Assembly (NCBI GenBank): GCA_036571765.1
Contig: BROE01000022.1
Span: 14,124,322-14,188,321, forward strand
Direction: 5' to 3'
Source of the DNA: Plecoglossus altivelis
Taxonomy: Eukaryota > Chordata > Actinopteri > Osmeriformes > Plecoglossidae
DNA length: 64,000 bases
In this document: piece by piece, positions 44,360 to 56,200 of the stretch
Numbering within the stretch: the stretch's first letter is position 1
How the letters are laid out: each line of letters begins with the position of its first letter
Position numbers and translations under genes: made by a program
Notes under the pieces: model-generated
What the model was told of the DNA's origin: nothing
The model's input: only the letters and a program-made list of their open reading frames with translations
Database searches by the model: none

Positions 44360-47240
44360 TATACATATATATTAAAATGGAAAGACTCGCGGGGGCGGTT
44401 TGTGTGTTTACGTCAACAAAAAATGGTGCAACAATGCTGCGGTAGTATCTAAACATTATTCACCACTGGTGGAGTTTATGGTTGTGAAGTGTCGTCTGTT
44501 ATATCTGTCGCGGGAGTTCACGGCCATTGTTATAGTTGCGGTTTACATTCCTCCATGTGCAAACGCAAAGGACGCGCTTCGTGAACTGTACAGCGCCATC
44601 AGCGAACAACAAGCAAATAACCACGACGGCTTTGTCAGCATAGCCGGTGACTTCAACCATGCAAACTTAAAGACAGTTTTGCCAAAGTTCTACCAACATG
44701 TGAACTTTGCAACAAGGGGAAACAACAAACTGGACTTTGTTTACACAACAGTTAAGAATGCATACAAAGTCATACCCCGCCCCCACCTCGGGTACTCAGA
44801 CCACATCTCTGATATGCTAATCCCAGCATATAGCCTACTCCTCAAACTTGCCAAACCGGTCCTTAAGCAAATCACGGTATGGCCAGAAAATGCTAACTCT
44901 GCAATGCAGGACTGCTTCCAGGACACAGACTGGAACATGTTCAAAGAGGCAGCCGCTTAAAACCACTCTGACCTATACGAATACACTGAAACTGTGACTG
45001 CTTACATCAAAAAGTGCACAGATGATGTGACAGTCACAAAGACCATCACCACACGTGCCAACCAGAAACCATGGATGACAGCAGAGGTTCGTGGGCTGCT
45101 AAAGACCAGAGATGAAGCCTTCAGATTGGGAGATAAAGCAGCCCTCAAAATAGCAAGAGCCAATCTGTCCCGCAGCATAAAAAATGTGAAACGGTCATAT
45201 GCTCAAAAAATCAACAATCACTTCACAGACAGCAGAGACACACGGAGTCTGTGGAAAGCCATTCAGACCATCACAGACTACAAGCCCCCGCCACAGGCCT
45301 GTGATGATGACATATCCCTCACAGATACACTCAACCACTTTTATTCACAGTTTGAAATGCAGATTGACACAACTGCACAAAAACCTCCCAACTACCAGGT
45401 GCTCTGTCTGTCTCCAGCAAACGTAAGGAAGACCCTATCTAGGATTAACCCACGCAAGGCTGAGGGTCCCGACAACATACCTGGCCGTGTATTGAAAGAC
45501 TGTGATGTACAGCTGACAGATGTCCTAACAGATATCTTCAACACCTCGCTGAGCCAGGCAGTCGTCCCCACATGTCTGAAATCCACAACAATCATACCGG
45601 TACCAAAGAAATCACCTGTGTTCTGTCTAAATGACTACCGTCCTATAGCACTGACTCCAATCATAATGAAGTCCTTTGAGAGGTTAGTCATGCACAACAT
45701 CAAAACCAGCCACCCCAACACACTCGATCCGCTCCAGTTTGCATACCGTCCAAACCGCTCCACAGACGATGCAATTTCCTCCACCCTCCACCTGGCTCTT
45801 ACCCACCTAGAAAATAAAGACTTATGTTAGAATGCTGTTCATTGACTTCAGCTCAGCATTCAACACAATAATCCCACAACAGCTCACAAATAAACTAAAC
45901 CTACTGGGCCTCAACAATTCCCTCTGTAATTTGATTCTGGACTTTCTTACCGGAAGACCTCAGTCAGTCCGTGTTGGCCATAACACCTCGAGCACTTCCA
46001 CACTGAGCACAGGTGCCCCACAAGGCTGTGTGCTTAGCCCGCTGCTCTTTACGCTGCTGACCCACGACTGCACTGCCAAGTTCAGCTCCAACCACATCAT
46101 CAAGTTCGCTGATGACACAACAGTGGTAGGTCTCATCAGCAACAACGATGAAACGCACTATGGAGAGGAAGTGGTACAGCTGGCTGAATGGTGTGGTGTA
46201 AACAACCTGTCCCTCAATGTAAGGCAAAAGAGGTTGTGATGGACTTCAGGAGAACTCCGCTGATCACCCCCCACTGGCCATCGACAGCTCGCTGCTGTTG
46301 ACTCTCTCGACAGGCGAGCTGTCAACAGCACCAAATTCCTGTGGGTGCACATCGCAGAGGACGTCACCTGGACCACTAACACCAAGTCACTCTCAAAAAA
46401 GGCACATCAGCGCCTACACTTTCTCCGCTGGCTGAAGAGAGCAAGTCTCCCTCCACCATCCTCACCACTTTCTACTGGGACACCATTGAGAGTGTGCTGA
46501 CAAGCTGCATCACTGTCTGGTACGGGAACTGTATTGCAGCAGACCGCAAGACCATCAGCGGACAGTTAACACAGCTGCGAGGATCATCTGTGCCCCTCTC
46601 CCCTCCATCCTGGACATTTTCCACACACGATGCTCCAGCAAAGCCAATGGTATCATAAAGGACCCCACTCACCCCTCCCACAGCCTCTTCCAGCTCCTAC
46701 CATTAGGCAGACGGTTCCGGAGCATCAGAGCCCACTCTCCCAGACTGCTCCACAGCTTCTTCCCCCGGGCTGTGAGAGCCCTGAACTCACATCACCCCGG
46801 CCCTCTCTGACTCCCCATACAAACCCCATACCACCTGTAACCAAGACCATCTGAAACTTGCACTGGTCACTTTCCAATGCACTACTCACTTTTCACACAA
46901 ACTGCTGTGTGTACACAAACTGCACTAAAAGACTCAGTAATATCGGCAACATATGTATGTTTAAATGCTCATATTCCTTGCACATGTACAGTACTCTTTG
47001 CTCATGTACAGCACCCCATCGGTAAGTATTCGTACAGTTTGTATAGTTTTTTCTGTTGTTGTTGTTTATGTATAGAGAAACATTTTATATTTATTTTTAC
47101 TTGATTGTTGTATGCCTGTACTGTTGTATGCCTGTACTTATGTAGGAACGTGGCTCTGTGAGGCACGACATTTCATTCCACTGTATGCCCCCGCATGTAG
47201 CGGAATGACAATAAAGCACAACTTGAACTTGAACTTGAGA
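44360..47240 (+). mobile_element. L2-like LINE, 5' truncated, reverse transcriptase broken into three frames
   Basis: The plus strand starts inside the endonuclease (GVCVYVNKKWCN-like text, then VAVYIPPCANAKDALRELYS, FVSIAGDFNHANL, HLGYSDH). After a stop at 44958 a 278-residue frame covers PWMTAEVRGLLKTRDEAFRL, INPRKAEGPDNIPGRVLKDC and LNDYRPIALTPIIMKSFERL, then QFAYRPNRSTDDAI. At 45832 a third frame holds MLFIDFSSAFNTIIPQQL, STGAPQGCVLSPLLFTLLTH and the catalytic IKFADDTTVVGLI. The rest, to about 46800, is shifted. It ends with an aataaag and aacttgaacttgaacttgag tail near 47237, typical of L2/Maui-type LINEs. The 5' side is abutted by the Tc1 element. Confidence 0.9.
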
Positions 47241-47254
47241 AACCAATCAATTAA

Positions 47255-47280
47255 TACATATGTATGTATGTATGTATGTA

Positions 47281-47328
<48 letters not shown>

Positions 47329-47372
47329 CGCGCGTATGTATGTATGTATGTATGTATGTATGTATGTATGCA
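47255..47372. repeat. (TATG)n-(TG)n-(TATG)n microsatellite
   Basis: About 118 bp of tatg units flanking a tg run with a cgcgcg interruption. It starts 15 bp beyond the LINE tail. Frames through it (YVCMYVCM, THTHTH) are artefacts. Confidence 0.95.
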
Positions 47373-48660
47373 TGTATATTACAATATAGAACAACTAACA
47401 CTAAGGAGTTTGACTAAACTACAAAAATACACATCAAATAAAAGTACAAAAAGGGATCATATTCTATTGAAAAGGCTAGATGATGGATCAATAATCCGAG
47501 AGGAAAACAAGAACAATGCAATGCAAATGTCAATGACAGTGAAGTTTAGTACAAATGGTTGTGCCATTCTTCTTTCTTCATGAAGTGTTAAAGGTCAGAT
47601 ATGGAACTCTATTATTCTGCATACTTTGGTCTAGCAGACTCCAAAGTGCTGGATCTTGTGATCTGCTTTAACAGCAGGATCTGTAACTAGTTAGTGCTGT
47701 GTACAATTATGGTGGTGCAAGTGGACCAGTGTATTCCCTCACTCTTGACTGACTCCCTGGTGATGAGAGGTGGCAGTGGAAAAGGCCCACATAATCTCCC
47801 TACTCAAGAGGAAGTACAAGTAATTGTCCAAAAAAAGGCTTTGCTTAAAGTCAAAGTGCTATTTCAAATAATGTTAATAGTTGTGTCTAATACCACCAAT
47901 TTCGTCCCACGTTACAATAACAGCAGTTTCTTTAGTAGTGTATGCTTCTCTGCAACTCTGTTGATCACAGGGTCTGTGTCCAAAGCCTAAAGTATGTCCA
48001 TTTCCAACATTAGTTTCATCAATGTCATAATCATCGTCATAGCATATGCACTAGCTCCACAGATGAATGGCTATAGGCCATGGCATCTGACTCACAGATA
48101 AAACATGAATAAAGGGGAGAGATGGGGATTTATAAGAGAAGTGATTGGGCTATCCCAATGTCAGCACATTTGGCCTTGGGTTTTACACCTGACTCCACTT
48201 CGAAGCAGTTAAAGAGTTTGTCTCTGTCATTAACACAAATTGTGATTAGATAAGAAAAAGTCACAGTCTCTAAATGTACTTTGTTAGCAGTTAAACGTGA
48301 CTTCAAAGTGTACAGGTCAGATGATAGCAAAAGCACTTAATGGTTCAAACTTGTAATTTTTTTTATTTTAAACTTGTACACATGTGCTTTCAATTCTCTT
48401 AGTACACTGTAAAATTATTTGTTACAGCATTAAATACAGTATAATACAAATGGCTTGTACAGTCACTTTTACTTTTACTTCATACTAAATATGTGTGGCT
48501 TGGGAATATCACAAAAACCCTTAAAAACTGCTTGAGTGCCAGGTAAACTTTACGAATGGCATGACAGACAGCACTTTTCACCAAGTTCTCTGAATCTCCA
48601 ATAGTATAAAGGAAAGTGCCACTCGCAAAGAATCTCAGGGCAATGCACACAGTCTATGCA
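47373..48660. other. Intergenic, nothing recognised
   Basis: No domain-bearing frame and no transposon end that I can support. Confidence 0.4.
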
Positions 48661-48664
48661 GTTG

Positions 48665-49107
48665 TCAAAGTCGGACTCCTAGGTGTTGAACACTTAATGT
48701 GTGGTTCCAACAAATTAATGATGTGAACGACACCCTGACGAGAAAAACGGTATCTCTCAACAACTACACTTTCGCGCTGGGCTAAAGGTTTCTGTCTATC
48801 CCGCAATACCCGATTAATTTGAAAAGCTTTGTGAATTATTCTGGCACCTCCCGCAACAGGTTGCTCGCGTAAAAACGGACAAGACAGGGCTGCGACAGAC
48901 TTCCCTATCTCCTCCGTTTATAAAGCCTCAAACTAATCGTGTTTACATTAAATAAGCCTGTTCCCAAGCAGGTTTGAGTTTACGGACCTGTTGCTATGAC
49001 AGTAAGTCTAGGATGAGTTTCGAAGAACCAAACGATCCAAGATCATGCCAAATCGTCAGCAATCAAATCCAGCTCACTGAGTTAGCGACGTACGAAGAAC
49101 GGGCCCC
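48665..49107. mobile_element. PIF-Harbinger derivative, copy 2 (right end)
   Basis: The right terminal repeat gcgacgtacgaagaacgggc ccc (49085-49107) is the exact inverse of the left end of copy 1. At 48690-48800 the minus strand reads PLAQRESVVVERYRFSRQGV then VHIINLLEPHIKCST, the transposase start. The left half, with the Myb gene and the transposase core, is missing. Confidence 0.8.
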
Positions 49108-50714
49108 AGACAAGCGTGGGGTCCAGAGCAGAGTTTACAACAGTCATTAAAGGCATTTTTGATTGGTCCACTATTGTTGGAGGCGGCGCCTGGTTTAGAC
49201 TTTCTGCGAGTCTCAATGCAGCACAGGGAGGTTCTTCCCTCTTGGCTCCCAGATCCTTCTACCTCCAGGTTGGGATGAGTCCTTAATTGGGTGAGCAATA
49301 ATCATTCTGTGGTCAGCTTCTTTTAGGTTTCGTGTGGACACGTATACAGAGCTAGGGCAGGGGTCGCATTTTGATTAAGTCTCATCACATGCCTAATGAA
49401 GTAGACAGCATTTTGTCAGCATTAAGGTTAGGGCATAGCGTTTCATGACTGTGCCAGCAGTTAAGCTAGTGCATAACTTTTCATGGTCGGGATATAATGT
49501 TCTTCCGTTTGCGAAGTGTGACTTCTGCAAAGTGTTAATAATCCTCTAGTCCCTGTTCTATGCATGTCCATTTAGGTCCTAGGCCCAGTGTTGAAATTAA
49601 ACTTCGTATGGTAAATAATGTGCACCTAGCAATGATGAAATGCATGATACGTTTTATCAACACAACATTATCCTGTCACGTAGTATGAGACCTTATAGCA
49701 GGTCTGAGCAACATCAGGGAATCTCGATCGACTGCCAGCTTCCAACTCGACTCGCCAAACGGCGCAACTTACTTAACTCTCCGACCCGTGGGCCAGCAGA
49801 GTAGAATGCCACAGCGGCTGGACCAGCCAGGAGAATCACAGACCACGCGAGGCCGTCGATCCCCAACCAGGGCGACGCCCAGAGCGTGCAGTCCCGACGC
49901 GAATGCAGAGCCATTGGGAACCGACAACAGTTCCAAAGTGGATACTTTCAATGACTGTTGACTGCTGTACAAGCTGTTAACTTTCCAGACTTAACAATAA
50001 ATGTTTTTATAAGTGAAATTACTGTATTTCTATTTATGTAATAGCAGGCCAATTTAGAGATTTTCGGCTCAAACGTTTTATATTAATAGTATAGATAGCC
50101 TATAGTGACTTGAAATCGCAGTGCAAAATGCGTATGGCATGGCTTTCAAATATTTAGCTGTAAAGTTCATGTGACTTCTTATTGCATCTTATTGTGTCTG
50201 GAAAGCTTATTAAATATACATAAAACATTGTGTTGGATCAACTTGAATACTATAAATTTCAAGTTATTAAGTATGTCACTTACAAAATGCTTTAAATAGA
50301 TAATACAGCATTCTTACAAATTGTGTTGGATCAACCTAAAAAATATATGTTAGTCTTAACAGTTACTAAGTTTGTGCACTTTGAAATACTTAAATGGATC
50401 CATGAGTAAGGTGAAGCTATATGCGCTTTTTCCAGACCACTTCCTGCTATCATTCAAAATAAATGAATAAATAAATAAAATAAAAATAAATGATTTCAAA
50501 ATAAACCATAATGCAAAACATTAAATACTATTTCCACGCAATTCATGTTACTCTTTAACCAGGCAGGTTACACAAGGGGACATGGACTAGGCTTAATCCA
50601 TGTCTGGGAAACTGGATCAGATATCGACTGTAAGAACAAATACAGTATGTATCAAATGTGAACAGATTCAATCGTCTAAGTTGGATTGACTGAGCAGCAC
50701 CTGTGGCCAGATGT
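49108..50714. other. Intergenic; includes a local GC-rich patch
   Basis: Mostly AT-rich with no recognised element. About 49720-49930 is markedly GC-rich, with several cg dinucleotides (gccaaacggcgcaac, gaggccgtcgatcc, gggcgacgcccagagcgtgc). Its two open minus-strand frames (49714-49972) show no known domain. Confidence 0.4.
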
Positions 50715-51412
50715 CTGCATTCCTTTGCCTTTTGGAAGACTATTGAATGTCACACCCGTGTTAGAGTCTCCACTGGCTCCCTGTTGAGTTTAGAATCAAA
50801 TTTAAAATCCTACTCCTGACATGTAAATCTGTAAAAGACATGGCCCCACACTACCTCAAAGATGCTGTAGTACCATATCATCCAGACAGAGCACTTCGCT
50901 CTTAAAGCGCTGGACTATTGGTGGTCCCTCGAGTCTTTAAAAGCACAGTAGGAGGTAGAGCGTTTAGCTACCAAACTCCTGTGTTATGGAATCAGCTCCC
51001 TGTTCATGTTAAAGAGGCCGACACAGTCTCTATATTTAAGACCAGGCTTAAAACATTTCTGTCCCCTCCTTCCTCCTGAGTGGTTCTTTCTCTACAGTCC
51101 ATCTGCAGATGAATGCGCGCCAGTCCTGGACCATCTACAGCCTGTCCGTCCGTGGGAGTAGGATCTCTCCTTCACTGTGGTTCTCCCCGAGATTTCTACT
51201 TTTCCCACAGGGTTTTTTGTAGTTTTTACTCATCGAGAAGGAGGGTCTAAGGACAGGGGATGTTCTGGGACAGTTGTCCATTTGCTAAAATCATATGGAC
51301 ATTGTATAACTTGCTTTTCTGTTTATTGACCAATGATAGAATCTTTGTCGCCCTACGAGGCAACTGTTGTTGTGATTTTGGGCGTTACAAAAATAAATTG
51401 AATTGAATTGAA
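50715..51412 (+). mobile_element. Rex1-like LINE 3' end
   Basis: The plus strand reads CLHWLPVE-like sequence, then FRIKFKILLLTCKSVKDMAP, HYLKDAVVPYHPDRALRS, VPRVFKSTVGGRAFSYQTPV, LWNQLPVHVKEADTVSIFKT and RLKTFL. This is the carboxy-terminal end of Rex1/Babar reverse transcriptases. A stop follows RS. The 3' untranslated region ends with ttgaattgaattgaa, typical of these elements. Confidence 0.85.
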
Positions 51413-51539
51413 CAGTGCCGCTGCAAGCCATTTTGGTGCCCTGAGCACAATTTATTTATGATTCCCCTACACCCCGAGAAAAATAACCTAGTATTTCTAT
51501 ACTGAAATAATATCGGAATCATAATCATTATGACTATAA

Positions 51540-51870
51540 TGATTTTTTGCTGGTGCACGGTGGCAGTGAGGTTAGAGCCCTTGCCTCCCTATAAAGAGAT
51601 CATGGGTTCGATTCTTGTGCCAAATCCAACATCACATGATCTCTCTAGGTGGAGTCTGCATGTCCTCCCCTTATTACCGTGGGTTTTATCTGGGCACTCC
51701 CTCCCAAAGACATATATGTGATAGGTTAATTGGAAAATTCTAAATTGCCCTTAGTGAATGAATATGAGAGTGAATGGTTGTCTATGTCTCTGTTAGCCCT
51801 GCGACTTGCTGGCCCCAGTCCAGGGTGTACCCCGCCTATGGCTCAAAATTACTGGGGTACTACTGGGGTG
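51540..51870 (+). mobile_element. SINE-like element with tRNA-like head
   Basis: gcacggtggcagtgaggtta, then gttcgattcttg (B-box-like), gtggagtctgcatgtcctcc, ggttaattggaaaattctaa attgccc, cagtccagggtgtaccccgc. This layout is common in fish short interspersed elements. A related 3' part is at 56705-56870. It is not a functional tRNA gene: no cloverleaf could be formed. Confidence 0.7.
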
Positions 51871-51874
51871 ATTT

Positions 51875-53170
51875 TTGTGAAATGAGTGACACTGAATAGT
51901 TTGCCATAAATTGTTTGTCTTGCTGACTGTAAAAACAAATTTTAGGCCAATAGAGTCCCATATTTATGCACAAAGTTGAACACGTTTGAAATGTCTAAAG
52001 TTGGACATTTTAGATTATATAGACATCTTAATATATTATTCAAGAGGGTTAGTATATTATTATAAAGTGTTTAATGTGTTCATGCATTTAAACTGTTTAA
52101 ATGTATAATGCACTGTATATTTAAACATCAGTTGATAATGGGCCATGTAGGTTGAAGCTCCGCCTCCATGTTTACCGATGAGTGAAATCAGTGTTTCTGC
52201 TTCCCCCTGTCGACAATTTCTAACCAAAAATGATAGACATCACCTTCACTAGATAAGGTTTTACGAAATGAACATATCTATGTTTGTTTTACATAAAGCT
52301 TTAAAACTATTTTGCACTCAATTAAAGGGACAGTTTTTCTTATTTCATTAGATTGGTATCACTCAGGCTGTTCAAACAAACTGAATAACAAAAACGTAAT
52401 GTTTGGCCCCTTGAATCTTTCTTTTTCTCATAAATGGACCCTGCTAAAAAAGTAACTGAATAACTGAATAGGCCTGCACAATAATATTGTAGGGGAGACT
52501 GTTTTATTTCCCAACATGCTTTGCAGCAGGACAAAAGGCTAAAATAGCGATACATTCCTAACCATTTGTGAATATGCAAGCTCTACGAAAACTGAGGCAT
52601 GAATGACAAATCATGAGTATTTAAAAATTCACAATTTTTTGTTTATTAAATTTAGTGACTTCAACACTTAACATTCTGTAATTTGAAGACAAGTTGTAGT
52701 TTATTTGAAGACATGGACCGTTTTACTAACTTGTGTCACAGATCTGTATGGTTTCGCCAAACTTAAGAAAGTAGATATAAACCAATTGGTTCTTTAAATT
52801 TAAGTGAAGCTTTGAGTTTGGCATGGATTAAAAAAACAAGATAACTGGAAGTGAAATGTCAATTTGTATGTTTCAACTGTACCCTCTTGATGAGCTCCAA
52901 TACAAGCAAATTTCCTGGCTCTACAGATGGGTTATTAATATGTCAGAGAGAATTAGGCTAATGAATCTTTGCTGCAATGCAACTGAATAAGAACAATTAA
53001 AATAAGACAACTGTTTCTAGTGATGTGCAAGAGACAATTAAAGTGTAGGGTCTTACCAACTCCTATCATTTTTGTCATGTCAAGTTGGAAAAACTTGTCA
53101 ATAGGTTGGAGTTTTGGACAAGAATTTTGCCTTGCAGCGGTTCAGAACATGTGCTGTGTTTAACAGTGAA
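51875..53170. other. Region 3' of cyp27a1, nothing recognised
   Basis: AT-rich. The cyp27a1 3' untranslated region should extend left from 53178. No other gene or transposon end was identified. Confidence 0.4.
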
Positions 53171-53178
53171 AGACTTGT

Positions 53179-53298
53179 TTAGGGTCTTCTTTCCCGGAAG
53201 TGGAGATTGACTTGTCTGTCTGCTACTAAGACAGTGCGATTCAGAGCCTTCACCTCTCCAATTCTGTGGTCTGGTCTAATTTCAAACAGGTTGATTAT
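53179..53298 (-). CDS. cyp27a1: cyp27a1 last coding exon
   Basis: 39 codons plus stop: IINLFEIRPDHRIGEVKALN, RTVLVADRQVNLHFRERRP. It matches the CYP27 carboxy terminus (GE-K---R-VLVP---V-L-F). Acceptor cttttcag; phase 0, continuous with LSLSR of the heme exon 6.1 kb away. Confidence 0.88.
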   Translation of the reverse strand: MINLFEIRPDHRIGEVKALNRTVLVADRQVNLHFRERRP

Positions 53299-56200
53299 CT
53301 GAAAAGAAAATAAATATACAAAAATTTTCCTCCACAAATCAAGTTCAGTTAAGGCACTCTTATTTATTAAAATTGTATTTCTAGAGACACCAATCAACCA
53401 AAGCCAAATATATTCAAAGGAAAAAATGTAATACTTCAGAACAGGGGTACAGCATACAATGCATATGGATATAAATCCCCAGGTGGACAGGAAATAAAAC
53501 TTAGAGTGTAGGACATTTAACACTAGAAGCTCGAAGCCAGTTTTACGTACTAGGACTAGAACCAAGAATTATGTTTTGACCTTAGGTTTTCGTCACTCAG
53601 ATATCCGAAGGCCCAGTCAGCAAACAGAGGGAGTGGCAGATAATGATGGCATTGGTATAACGCACTAGAATTGCAACTCTGTAATGGCAGCAGAAAAAGA
53701 TGCAAGCAAAACTGTTCATTCCGTTGTGTTAACGCTACCAAATGTCCAGAACTTAAAGCCGGAGCAAGAAGAATCTTTATTGAGTTTTGTTGGTGGCCAT
53801 GATGTTGTAGTCCTCCTCCCCTCGGGGGTTTTTGGAAATGTTCGATTTCTCAGCTTGCTTCGTTGTGAAGGAGTTGATTAAGGAAAACACTGGCTATGCA
53901 AACCTGATAGTTGTAATCGTCTCCCCGCTTTTTGAACAATTTGAACAGTTGCACATGATTGCTTACCTTCCTGTGTTTAGACTGAAAAATAAGAAGGAAA
54001 TTCTTATCATCATTAGCAATGTTTTGGGGATATAGATGTGGATCTGCAAAATGATTCAGGGGGATATTTAACTCATCCAGAATTATATAGCAATAACTAC
54101 TTTGACGATGATAATGATGACAGTAAATTTAGAGATTCTCATGATGGCCAGAAAACTTCGAACCCCTTTGAGTACTTGGGCAGGAACATGGTTAGTGTGT
54201 TAGTTGTACATAGTGTTGTAAATGTGTTGTGATTTTAATCTTTTCTACAAAACTGTTGATGTCTTAAGTAAGAGATGTACTTGAAAGAATCAATTAAAGG
54301 TATAAAATAAGTTATATTCTATGAAAAGGTGTTTAGTGTACCTCTGCAAATGGAGTAAGAATATTCATTGCACATTTTGTTTAATTATATGCAAGGATAA
54401 TTTGTGTATAGATGTTTTTTACTTATTCAGAATGCGTCCATTGCCATAATTCCTTCAAGAATATTTCTGTAAAAGGTCAGTGGAATGGTACCCTGTCTCC
54501 ATCTCCTCGTTCCTCCACATCTGAAAAATATCCATATTGCACAGTAGCTTAGTAGTCACTCCACTGCATGGGTGGCAGACCCGAAACAACCGAAGTAGCG
54601 TTTTGTGAATGATTAGACCCAGCTTTGACAGTTGTCTGTATAAATTATCACAAGTCTTAGTGTCAAATATAGATGTACAATTTACAATTGTTCTTTTCAA
54701 TTTGTTCAATTTGACATCTTCAAATACTCCTCTGCTCATTCCAACTTGTTGTTTACTGCTTAACTGGCTACATCCCAGCACAAGACCTACGTCACGATCA
54801 AACATTAGCGATTGATTATTGCAGATACCCTCCTTGAACCGCCACCTTAACGTGGTGGAGGGGTTTGAGTGCTTGAATGATCTTAGGAGCTATGTTGTCG
54901 GGGACATTAAGCCCCTGGTAGGGTCTCCCATGGCAAACTGGTCCTGGGTGACTAGCCAGACTAAGTGCGGTTCACCAAAACCCCTATGATGACCAAAAAA
55001 AAGAGCATCGCTACGTCGCCCGGAATGGCGTTACCGGGGCCCCACCCTGGAGCCAGGCCTGGGGTGAGTGCTCGCAGGCGAGCGCCTGGTGGCCGGGTCT
55101 TTGGCCATGGGACCCGGCCGGGTATAGCCTAAAAAGGCGACGTGGGATCACCTTCCTGCAGGCCCACCACCCACAGGAAGGACCGTAGGGGGCCGGTGCA
55201 GTGTGTTTTGGGCAGCGGTCAGGGGTGATTGGGAAGAACGGCCCCCCCAATTTGAACCCGAGCTGTGTTTTGTTGTTGGACTTCTGTGCTAGTTACAGTT
55301 TGTCCATAACGATCACCATGTTCGAGCACAAGGGCGTCCATCAGTGCACGTGGCACCAGGGCACCTTAGGCCGAAGGTCGATGATCGATCCAGGCATAGA
55401 CAGTTGTGGGCTGAGCCCAACCAATTAGCACATTTCAAAAACAGCATTAAGCTTGTCTTTAAAAAATAAACTATGCATTAATCTAAATGTAATCTCAGGC
55501 CACATGCTTGTTGAAAAGTTTAAGGGAGGACTATAGACTACCCTAACTAATAAAAAAAGAAACCCCAGAAGTGTTAGTTATTAATAGTATTAATGTGAAT
55601 ATTGTTTATGTCTTTACTGGCTTAAAGTGACTTGCACCCCACACTCAGAGCTCGACTTCAGTAGCGGAGGAGCCAAGTCTGACAGACACGAGCAAGGAAA
55701 TGTTGTCTGTCTGTCTATAAGTGGGATTACTTAAGGGGCCGTACATAGTGTTACAGTCAGGTCAGTGGTGTAGTCTACGTGATACGCAGATATACCCCTT
55801 ATGCCCACTAGGATATGTCAAGGATTTCCGTATACCCACTTAAAAAAGCGCGATGATACGTAACAACATTGTTTTGTGACAGAACCATAACACATTTATT
55901 CATAAATTCACCCCGTCTATGTTGCTATTGGGGCTGGCGTGGCATGTCTGACGTCACCTTCATTGATTATTTTGATAACATAAGAAGTCTTTCAGAATGT
56001 GTTGTTACAAATAGAGGCATACTTTATGCTTTAGTGAATGTGGTGGTGTTTATGGGGTTTTACTCTGGGATGGGTGAGTATGCGGCTGGGTGGAGAAAAT
56101 CACAGTATACTCACTACAAAAAGATACACTACACTACTGAGTCAGGTTGTGTCTAGGTGTATTGATTACATGGGCATAGGGGTGTATGCTGGTAGATTCA

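Noticed and set aside
47255..47372. CRISPR-like direct repeat array
   Set aside because: Pure microsatellite without spacers, in a vertebrate genome.
47112..47583. Frames with YVCMYVCM or THTHTH repeats
   Set aside because: They are translations of the TATG/TG microsatellite.
51551..51625. Possible tRNA gene (tRNA-like A and B boxes)
   Set aside because: The sequence does not fold into a cloverleaf, and it continues into a known type of fish SINE-like body.
53299..53565. Upstream part of a 128-codon minus-strand frame ending in the P450 C-terminus
   Set aside because: Only the part after the acceptor at 53299 matches CYP27; the rest is intron.
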